From Morinoia aosen (taxonomy: Eukaryota > Arthropoda > Malacostraca > Amphipoda > Talitridae), in assembly GCA_030386875.1 (NCBI GenBank), contig CM059558.1, positions 9,557,501 to 9,621,500 of the forward strand: a stretch of DNA of 64,000 bases, in the 5' to 3' direction. Below the pieces are notes generated by a model that saw only the letters and a list, made by a program, of their open reading frames with translations, was not told where the DNA came from and made no database searches. Below are positions 55,116 through 64,000 of the stretch, piece by piece; position 1 is the first letter of the stretch; the number at the start of each line of letters is the position of its first letter. The position numbers were made by a program, and so were the translations under genes.

Positions 55116-55957
55116 TCAGTGAAGAAACAGTTTTGCAGTGAACGATAACTTGAGTGTGGAGGAATTACCACATACAAAAAGTGTGACTTTAAATTCAATA
55201 AACAGTTGCAGTTGTTAAATTGTACCGAACAGTAGTTCACAAACTAAAGCTGTGGTTCACAGTGGTTCACAGTGGTTCACAATCACAATCAAAAGCTATT
55301 AAATAAGCGACTACGGCATCGTCCCCCAGGCATCGTTCCCAGCCATCGTGTACCAGCAGCACCTTACTCGGCAGCTCGACATTTTTTTTGCAGTTAAGTG
55401 TTCACTTGATTTTTTATTGAGTGCATTTGTACCGAGAGCGTCGCAGCTCGAGTTTTGTTGTTCCTAGTTTTTTTTTCTGGGTAAAAGCCGCATTGCGGAG
55501 ACTCGCTCTGCTCAATAACTTCAGTAACGCCCTGTAAGCAGTGTAGGGAGGACTGTGACGCTCATTTCGTTGGATTAGCAGAGTCAATAACTTCCGTGTG
55601 TTTCAATGTTCCAGAGTAAGTGAAAGCTGGTTTTGTTATGATTTGTTAGTGTTGGAAAAAGGGTTTGGGTGTTTGATGATTTTTTGAAGTCTTTTCAAGG
55701 GGTTTTGGAGTGTATACGAGGTAAATCTGGAGTGTCTTAAGGATTTTTTTTTTCTGGAGTTCAAGAATTTTTTTTCTGGAGGTGTACTTTTCAAAGTTAT
55801 ACCTTTTCAAATAGCAGTAAGGAAATCGATTGATTGTGTATTTATTTAGAGCGTATTTTATTGGAATTTAGGAGTGTGTTTTTGCATATTGTGATGAATT
55901 TTGCATACTTATCAAGCGGTGATTTGGAAATTCTTGATTTAAATATGTTAAATACTC
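55116..55957 (+). other. E3 leader
   Basis: Untranslated, with a short direct repeat 'cacagtggtt' near 55258-55281 and T-rich tracts before gag. Confidence 0.5.
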
Positions 55958-57428
55958 ATGTCTGATACATCTGATTCAGAGGAATACATACGCTCAGAGA
56001 CGATATAAACTAAAAGTGGTAGAATAAGCATTCCGCGAATTACTGCTCCTCAAAATACCACAATGACTACTCCCAGCGCTAGAACTAGTAATGATTATGA
56101 CAGGACTCTGTTAGCTCGTGAAATAGCGGCAAACATGCCTGGAGCGGGAACCATAATGTCAAGCGCTGAGATCCCGACGTTCAGAGGAAGACGCCGTTTG
56201 CATAACCCGGAGTTCCTCGAAAATAAAAGTTGGGGGACTCACATTATGAACCTAAAAACGTACATGTCACTTCTGCCAGAGGTCAAAGTGATAATAGTAA
56301 GAAGGAGTTCTTTGTACGATCTGCCAATAAACAAGTGGGTGATTTCAATAGTGTAGTAACCAAGTTAGTAAATAGCGATCTAAATTACACTTTTGATGAA
56401 GTTGTAAAAATTTTGGACGACATTTACGTGTGCATGGGTGAGAAGTCACTTCACGCCCTTGCATGCGATTTAAATGAACTCCAACTGGTCCGCAATGATG
56501 CTTTGGCAGCACAATTAGTAACAGCTTTTGCTAAAATACGTAAACTGTCTGATAATGTTTCGAATTCAAATACGTTGGGTTGGTGACGTCATCCCTACTA
56601 CCAAGCCTGCACAACACAGGCAGAACTCAAACGATTCGTTGCAGACAGCATTATGTACAGTCTCGCTTTAACTATTTTGGGTCCCTTGCTGGACGAGTCC
56701 TTCGTGAAGAAAGTTTTTGAATGTCAAATTGGATCATCAGCAGAGCTCCTAGCACGTTTAATTGCTGCTGTTAGGAGCCAAGCTGAGACAAAGAAAATCC
56801 TTGCGGCCCAGTACCCAGTCCGAAATGACAATGAAAGTTACGTAGCAGATGTAACTAGTGGTCTTGATGAATGCGTTGAGGCGCAGGACTCCTTCCTGGA
56901 GAGTGAAGTTTTCTATATGAATATCGGAAACTACCGTAGGAATCGTGCATGACAACGTAGGATTGCAGGTCCTAGACCCTGGTTGCGAAATCCTCGTGGC
57001 AGAGCGAGAGAATTTAGTGGTTACATAGGAGATAAAACAAAAGGTTCTATGGAGTGCAATACTGTATGGACAGACAGTAGTGCTAGTAGTTCTGGTCAGG
57101 CTTCAGGGCATTTTGTGGGAGCTAAATATGAAGCAGGAACTAAAAAACGGGGTTTTCCATTTTGCAATTCATGTTCGGTTGTTGGTCATTTTGAGTGTAG
57201 ATCTCAGAGAGGTCAGTTTAACCAAGAGGAAGTAGCGGGCAAGGATGTTTCGCTTGCGGCTTAGCACACTTGATGAAAAATTGTAGATTTACAGGCAGTG
57301 ATGTTAGGAGCTACAAGGCTTATCTACGCGGTTGTAATGTAAACAGAGGTAACCAATCGCGTGGTAGGAGTGAGGTGCATTTTGCAGACGCCGAGTCTGA
57401 TGCTCGGAATTTTTTAGCAGAGGAGTAG
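55958..57428 (+). pseudogene. gag: E3 gag, multiply broken
   Basis: ATG at 55958 (MSDTSDSEEYIRS), then an early stop. Capsid blocks RSANKQVGDFNSVVTKLVNSDLNYTFDEVV and LACDLNELQLV are spread over shifted frames (56063-56356, 56230-56586, 56653-56952). The basic stretch PRPWLRNPRGRAREFSGY follows, then knuckle-like CNSCSVVGHFEC. In the final frame, CFACGLAHLMKNC (C-X2-C-X3-H-X4-C) precedes the stop at 57426-57428. Confidence 0.82.
57410..57416 (+). promoter_or_regulatory. E3 gag-pol -1 frameshift site T TTT TTA
   Basis: Gag codons AAT TTT TTA GCA precede the TAG at 57426-57428, forming T_TTT_TTA. Pol is in the -1 frame. Same heptamer and arrangement as in E1, although flanking bases differ. 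Confidence 0.82.
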
Positions 57429-60400
57429 AAAAGGGTGGAGGTGAAGGTGAGAAAATGATTGAGCCCGAGAGAAAGACCAGCACTATCGTTAATCTAGAAG
57501 CTGTGGCAAAGAATCCAGATACAACCGAGACGAACAATTTTGAATCTGTCATTGATCCGTTGTTTAATTGTAATAATAGGTACAAATTATTGCAAGACGA
57601 AGAGCTTGCGGATAATAGTCAACAACAAGTTGCTGAGGCTTACTTCTCCACTAGTGTTGTAAATAGCAATTTCAATAAAAAAGGCACTGGGTTGGTTGCG
57701 TTTAGGAGATCAAACAAACCAACCATCATTCTCAGTCGAAATGATCAGTATTTAAGTGCCTTGTTGGGTAGTGGCTCTGAAAAATGCCTAATAAGTTACA
57801 AGCAGGTCAAGAATCTGAATGAAAGAATTATGCCGAGTTGTTTGACAGTGAAGGGCATTAACAGTAGAAGTAATGTCAGCGGAGAAGTCCACTTGACCAT
57901 TTCAATTCCGGGTACTAACAGAGTACTTGAGACTAGTGCATTGATAGTTAAAGATGCAAACTTTAATTATGATCTGATTTTAGGACGAGATGTGCTGAGG
58001 GATGCCATCATTAACTTTAAAAAAGGAACCCTCGTTTGGGAAGACATTACGGTGCCATTTCGTGAATTAAGTGTGGAGAGTGAAGATGTAATAAAAAATA
58101 TTGTAAACAGCGATTGCTTGGTTTCGGATGTAGTGGTCGCCAGGAAGAGCAACAAAAGCAGTTACCGCGCGAACAATAGTAGCTGCAGAGAGGAGAAAAA
58201 AGAAATGCCCATGAGTGAGGCGAAGCGGAGCACCAGGCTGTTGACGGTTCATTGCACTCAGGTAGAAGTGCCGAGTAACTCTATGAAGGTAGTGTACGGT
58301 TTTGTTAAGAAAGCAGCTCCTTTAGAGTATGTAGTTTTGAAAAGATGTCTTGAAAATGGAGCCCTTTTGGCTGAATCCGTTGTTCGTATAGAAGAAGACG
58401 GCTTGGTGCCTGTAATGATTTTAACTGCACAAGACGATGATATTTATTTTACCGAGAATACAATGTTGTGCAATGTTGAGTTAATTGCAGCTGACGAGAT
58501 TGAACGAAATGTACATGACAAGCGTCGAAGAAGCATTTAAAGACGCTAATAATGTGGAAGTAAATTCGGACGCGGTGTCGGATTCAATGCAGTTTGTCTC
58601 GGCTGGTGGTGGAATGAATGCCATAGCAGGGAGGAAACTTGAGTTGCAGTCTGACGTGCGCGGCAAAAATCAAGTTCTCACTAGTGATGAGGAGTTGAGA
58701 GTTAATGCACAAGTAGGTGTGTCGTGTGGTGGAAAGCAGGAAGTACGACGCTCTTTAACAAATGATGACATTTCATGTAATGAAGAGGACATGCAGTTAC
58801 CATTAGTAAATTTATTAAATAAGTTTCGTGATGTAGTTACGCTAGAAGGGGAAACTATAGGTGTTACAAATATTATGACGCATCGGATTCAGTTGAAACC
58901 GGGTGCACCTGTACTAAATTTAGCTCCATGTCGAATTCCTCATAAGTATCAAGAAGAAGTTGAAAAAATTACTAATGATATGCTTTCACAGGGTATAATT
59001 GAAGAATCTAGCTCAGACTTCAATTTCCCTGTCATCGTTGTTAAGAAAAAGTCAGGGGACCTTCGTCCCGTTATAGATTTTCGGGCCCTAAATAAAGTTT
59101 TAGTGAAGGATTCTTACCCGATACCCCGAATCAATGAAATATTGTCGACCTTGGGAGGTAACGCGTGGTTCAATAATTTGGATCTGCGCTCGGCTTTTCA
59201 TCAAGTCGAATTAGAACAAGAGAGTAAGAGATTTACCGCCTTCAGCGTTAAATATCGGAACTTTCAGTTTATTAGGGTCCCGTTCGGGCTGAGTACGAGT
59301 CGTGGGGTTTTCCAGAGGGTGATGACCTCAGCCCTTGCACCTATTTTGGGGAAATTAGCATTTGTCTTTTTGGACGATATTTTGGTATAATCCAAAAACA
59401 AAAATCAGCATTTGGCTGATATTGGAAGCGTTCTTGGGATGCTTCGTTCCGGTAATTTGTCTTTAAAGCTTGAAAAATGTCATTTTTTCAAAAAATAGAT
59501 TGAATATTTAGGACACATTTTTGCCGCAGATGGTATTAAATGTAAATATTCGCAGAAATTGCAAGACTGCAGAGCCCCCGTAAATGTGAAGGAATTGCAA
59601 CAGTTCCTGGGGTTAGCTAACTATTTTCGAAATTTCTTGCCTAACTTTGCTGAGGTAGCTTAACCCCTATACAGACTGTTAAGAAAAGACGTTGACTATA
59701 TGTGGAGCGAAGAATGCCAGAGGAGTTTTGTTTTTATCAAATCTGCTCTGACTTCTGACACAGTTTTAAGACATCCTGACTACACTAAGGACTTCCACGT
59801 ATTTACGGACGCGTCTAACTCTGGAATTGGAGCCGTCTTGATGCAGACAGATGATTCAAACGATCAAATTATGAGACCTGTGGCTTATTATAGTAAGAAT
59901 CTAAATTCCAACCAGAGGCGATATTCTACCGCTAAGAAAGAGTTCTTCGCGATTTTTTCGGCTTTAAAATATTTTAAATATTAAATTACTGGATACCCAA
60001 TTCGGGTTTATACAGATCATCGGCCACTTGCGCCGCTCTTCGCAAAAAAACTACCTGAAGATTCAAACATGGCACGTTGATGTATAAACGTGCATTCATT
60101 TAATCTTATTGTAAAATATTTACCCGGCAAACAAAATGTCGTAGCTGATTATTTGAGCAGATTACCTGTAAACAATGATAAATTAACAGCTAAAGAGCTA
60201 GAGCGCTGTGATGCTCTGGAATCTGCGCTTGAATAAAATGTCTGTATCGTGGAGACTCGATCGCAGAGAAAAAGACATGACTAGACATGAGGTAATTGAC
60301 CCGCCGCCTAGAGACAGTGCTGACGGCGCATCAAACAAAGAAGCTCGTCCCAAGCTCATAGACTATGTACCGAAAGATACTGAGATATCTTGGACTATTA

Positions 60401-61168
60401 TAGAATTTATCGACGAGCAGGAAAAAGATCCTTTTTGCAATGAAGTGAAAGAAGCATTGCTGCATGGCAGTGTTTCTAAAATTCCAGACCTACAGAAATT
60501 TTTAATTCTAAACGACATTTTGTACCGACGTAGACAGGTTGACAATCGACCTAGTACAATACTAACTGCAGTGGTACCTAACTCTTTAATGGGTAAAGAT
60601 ATTTTGGCTATCCATTCGATGTTTCATACTGATGAGGTACATACATTGTTTAAATTTAAAACTAAATTTTACAACCATTTGGAAAAAACGATTGTGCGAA
60701 AATTCGTACGAGCTTGTGAAGTCTGTAAATTAATTAAGGCAAGACCTTCTGTGCCAATTAAAATTTTTACTGCTCCAATAGCGAAAGAACCATTTGAAGT
60801 CGTTTCCATGGACTATTTAGGTCCACTAAAAATTACTGATAATGGAAATAAGTACATATTGGTAATTATTGACCTATTTTCTAGGTTTTGTAAGTTGTAC
60901 GCGACTACTAATCGTCGTACGGAAACGGTAATTTCATGTTTAAGTAATTGTTTCTGTAGCTTCGGCTTTTCTAAAACCTTTTTAACAGATAACGCTTTCG
61001 AATTTGTGTCGGTAGCGGTAAGGCGGTTTGCTAATATTCATGCCATCGCGAAAAAAGAAGTGTTGGCTTACAGTCCTCATTCCAAGGCTATAGTAGAAAG
61101 AAACAATAAGAAAATTACCAATTTGCTTAAGCTTTACGTAAATTCGCTCCCTCATGCAGAGTGGGACC
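57410..61168 (+). pseudogene. pol: E3 pol, multiply broken and truncated
   Basis: The protease region has LGSGSEKC where E1 has IDSGSDRC, so the catalytic Asp is Gly. The RT has RPVIDFRALNK, NLDLRSAFHQV, VPFGLSTSRGVFQR and FLDDILV. The RNase H has HVFTDASNSGIG and YSTAKKEFFAI. The integrase has a zinc region, VSMDYLGPLK, IDLFSRF, FLTDNAFEF and KAIVERNN. Frames shift near 58500 and 60225. In-frame stops occur at 59388, about 59499, 59659, 59982 and about 60078. Ends at 61168 inside the integrase. Confidence 0.88.
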
Positions 61169-62392
61169 ACCCTACATACAATGTCACATGGCAGCCACGT
61201 GGTTAGGTGCTGGTTACGTGGATTTTAGTTGGCAAAATGGATTTACCACTGAATATACTCATCATAGCCATATTAGTACGTTGCATGCAAGATTTGATAC
61301 GTGGGATCCACGTGTGATTTCCTATTAGCTACCACATTGCCGTCAAATAAATTTTTTCCACATGGGAGGCACGTGTGTATGCAACGTACTTGCTTATGAA
61401 CGGCTTTGAAGAAAATATTGTGTATAAATATTAAAATTTTTGTTGTATGTTTTTGATATAATGTCAAAGATTCCTTTCAGAGCACATATTAAATTCTGCA
61501 TTTATAACCAATTACCCGTTTACACATCAGATTAGTCCCAAATTTAACCATTATTTGCTTGATGGTCAAAAATATATACGTTATTATTTGAAGTATTCAG
61601 GTTCAAGCTGAGGTAGAAACTCCTTGTGCTAAAAAATCTAACATTCGCCTTTTTAAGACTTAGTTGTGTCTTATTCAGTTTTAGTGCTCATTTTAAACAT
61701 TTTTAATAACTAATAAAGTAATCATTGCTTATGAAATATTAGCTGATAATCTCTTTGAACCAAAAATTGGGATGACTAAATTCTATAAATGCGTCTGGTG
61801 CAATTTCAAAAGCTTTCGTAAAATAATATTGAAAGACAGAACACACCAATGAATAAATTGATATACACACATGAAACTATTTGGATAAGTTTTGACGTTT
61901 CGATTTCGAAAGAATGTGCATCTGGCAACTACCCCTCCTCTCAGACGTTGTGGCGCCTCCTATTCAAACTTTCGTGCTCCGTCTTCCGTGACCGTTACTT
62001 AGTTCTGCTCAAGACGTGATGGTGTTAATTGTGCTCCTGTGTATTTCTAGGAACATCATTCAATTCGCAGTATTAATGAATCTAAGTGGAAGATAGGGGT
62101 AATTAACAAGACGAGCTTATCACTGTCCATATTAGAGACATTAAAACTGAGCATAGTTCTCATGCGCTGCTGGTTAAAGCGATCGACACGGCTGGTTAAT
62201 TTCTCTTCATTACTTTCTGTTGAACTGTAGCTCATTTTGGTACTGAAGCCGTGAAAAATAATCTGATTTTATTACAATAATTCTCTCATAAGCACGCCGT
62301 TGTGATGAGAAGTGATAAGTCGCTGGAAATCGTGTGAGATTATTATACAGAGTTATAGTTCTTACATATTTGTAAACCTTTCGACGACACTG
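61169..62392. other. Unassigned sequence after E3 truncation
   Basis: AT-rich with no gene seen. The first 230 bp carry several CACGTG/ACGTGG motifs, a near-palindrome ACGTGGGATCCACGT (about 61300) and an inverted pair GTACGTTGCATGC / GTATGCAACGTAC. These could be the end of another small element. Confidence 0.35.
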
Positions 62393-62644
62393 ATGACTTT
62401 AATTGCGCCATTTCTCGTTTGCGCCGAAAGAATAAAATGTCGTTTAATTCTTTTTCTTGTGATTCATTTTGTTGCTTTGTGGTACTTATGCTATAAAATA
62501 TATTTGCGTAAGCATTTCAATTTGAAATACCGCCTAAGAAATCCATCATTACAATTATTCTTTGGTAGGATGTTGTTTCTTATTTCATTATTTATTTTGT
62601 TAACCTTCATTTTGAGGGCTTATCAGTCTTCACATTATGGATGA
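62393..62644 (+). other. Hydrophobic ORF, uncertain
   Basis: 84 codons from an ATG (MTLIAPFLVC...) with two strongly hydrophobic stretches (LILFLVIHFVALWYLCY and FLISLFILLTFIL) separated by a basic segment. It could be an exon of a host membrane protein or a chance T-rich frame. No family recognised. Confidence 0.25.
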
Positions 62645-62749
62645 GGTTTGTGAGTATAATTCATTTTGTCAATGTTTTTTTCTAAATTTGTCATGACACA
62701 ATAGAAATGTACGATGAAGGACAAATTTACACCCTAAAATGCATAAACA

Positions 62750-63180
62750 TGTATTCACAACCATTATATATGAATTTAAACGAATTGGAAGTGAATTGTT
62801 AGAAAATTTTCATGCAATTGAAGGATAAATTCATTCTTCATAGTTCATTTTTTATAGAACCATGATGTTTCAAATGTGAACATTGAAGTTAGCGCTGCCA
62901 TTTTATCATATTTAAGGAATTAAATTTGTTTCTAAGAAATATTAACAAAATCCAAGAATGAACAATTCAGTTAGTACAATTTCTCGATTTTGATTGATGA
63001 AGTTTGCGGTGCCATTATATTACAGAAATTTGATTTGCCTTAATAAAAATGTTACAATTCATAACTGAACAATTCATCTGTCATCATGATTTTTCGAGTT
63101 TGAATATTGATATTCCCTGCCATAGTATTAGTGGACTTTAATTTTTTCTAAAAATCATTACAAAATAAAACAAAAAATTC
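62750..63180. repeat. Degenerate satellite, unit about 125-135 bp
   Basis: Two to three diverged units share 'gaatgaacaattca', 'tttctcga', 'gctgccat/ggtgccat' and 'aaatttgatttg..ttaa'. No coding. Confidence 0.5.
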
Positions 63181-63274
63181 CTTGCTGATGGTCACTTTTT
63201 TCCATTCCAAATTAATGTGGTGGATATCTGCCCTGGATAAAATTTATGAACGTGCTTTTACTACGAACATCCAA

Positions 63275-63928
63275 ACCGGGTGTCCCACAAAAATGCCCCC
63301 GACTTTTCGATTGATTATATCTCCGCAATCAATTAACGTATTTGAAATGTCTTTTTTTCACAATGTAGCCAATTTAGTTTCTTTTTTGAATAATTAAACT
63401 TTTTGAAAATCGTTTAATAACCACTTAACAGTGATCGATTTACTGAAAGAGGTAGAAAAACTAATTGTTGAAAGGAAAGTTTTAAAAACAACACTGGTGA
63501 TCTTCTTCATTGCTCAATACCTACTGTTAAAAATAACTTCACAAAGATGTATCCTACATACCGCCAAGACTTTAAACCCTCTGAGAGGTTATTTACTTTC
63601 TTGTTTCATCATTTGAAGACACTCAAAATGCAGCTCACTAACGATCAAAGAATTTTCATCGTATTGGAATATGAAGCAACGAAAAGCGGTAAAAAAGTAA
63701 GAAGAGCATTTAATTTTCTTTCAAATTTTCTAACAGTGAGAAACACAGTCTTCTTATTTGGTGAATTCCCTTCCGGGAATGTTTCATTAATTGTTTTTTC
63801 AACTTTTTATAGATTTCCATTGCTTCGTATTCGTATTTATTGCGTATTTTCGAATTTATTTCGTATTCGTATTTATTGCGGAGATATAATCAATTGAAAA
63901 TTCGGGACATTTTCATGGGACACCCGGT
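63275..63928 (+). mobile_element. Short inverted-repeat transposon with mariner-type N-terminus
   Basis: Terminal inverted repeats of about 53 bp begin ACCGGGTGTCCCA at both ends (63275 and, reversed, 63928). Inside, an ATG at about 63628 opens MQLTNDQRIFIVLEYEATK, resembling the N-terminal helix-turn-helix (DUF4817-like) of insect mariner/IS630-type transposases. The frame then degenerates into an internal duplication of 'cgtattcgtatttattgcg'. At 654 bp it is a deletion derivative without a catalytic domain. Confidence 0.65.
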
Positions 63929-64000
63929 ATAGCGTGGTATAAGTTATGCTGTGGAGGGTTCATAGTCTGTGTTCTTCTATGAAAGCCTTATTTATAGATG

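Larger units (their letters stand above)
54573..61168 (+). mobile_element. E3: decayed E1-like gypsy element, 3' truncated
   Basis: LTR, small ORF, leader, gag and pol in E1 order, inserted into E2 gag. Homology to E1 ends abruptly inside the integrase at 61168 (after AEWD), and no 3' LTR is found. Numerous stops and shifts show it is older or less constrained than E1. Confidence 0.85.

Overview
This 64 kb window is eukaryotic repeat-dense DNA, most likely from an arthropod (probably an insect). The background is AT-rich. It holds Ty3/gypsy and BEL/Pao LTR retrotransposons, P-element/THAP9-like transposase relics with introns, TTAA-flanked piggyBac-type MITEs and a mariner-type remnant. I see no prokaryotic features, rRNA or tRNA, and no intact host housekeeping gene.

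Layout. (1) 370-1551, minus: the C-terminal part of a P-element/THAP9-like transposase (locus A). It is cut by element E1. (2) 1552-11993, plus: E1, a Ty3/gypsy element with 219-bp LTRs and AGCG target duplications. Its order is small ORF, gag, pol, then a small membrane-protein ORF in the env position. A 1.2-kb TTAA MITE sits in its 3' region. (3) 12211-42540, plus: locus B, a multi-exon THAP/P-element-like gene or pseudogene. Exons lie near 12.2, 35.7, 37.1, 37.6-38.2, 39.9-40.8 and 41.9-42.5 kb. (4) Its first intron holds a MITE (13155-13955) and a large minus-strand gypsy element, G2 (14394-34765, GTAA duplications). G2 in turn carries a complete BEL element (24133-31960, GTCT duplications) and another TTAA MITE inside its 5' LTR (33329-34666). 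Subtracting the MITE and its TTAA duplication gives two G2 LTRs of exactly 1332 bp each. (5) 42.5-52 kb: mostly non-coding, with a dispersed repeat, a possible hammerhead-ribozyme relic and a 36-bp minisatellite. (6) 51996-61168: two decayed relatives of E1, with E3 inserted into the gag of E2. (7) 61.2-64 kb: AT-rich DNA, a degenerate satellite and a short inverted-repeat element with a mariner-type N-terminus.

How the parts work together. The retroelements show clear recoding signals: T TTT TTA at the gag/pol junction of E1 and E3, A AAA AAC in G2, and a single in-frame TGA-CGG between gag and pol in BEL. E2 and E3 share a conserved 72-78 residue ORF between LTR and gag, and E1 has a 75-residue ORF in the same place. 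I do not recognise this protein; it is the best candidate for something undescribed. Visual LTR divergence (BEL about 0.5%, G2 about 1.3%) agrees with the nesting order. Several coding regions are broken by single-base indels, many in homopolymers, so decay and sequencing error both need to be considered.
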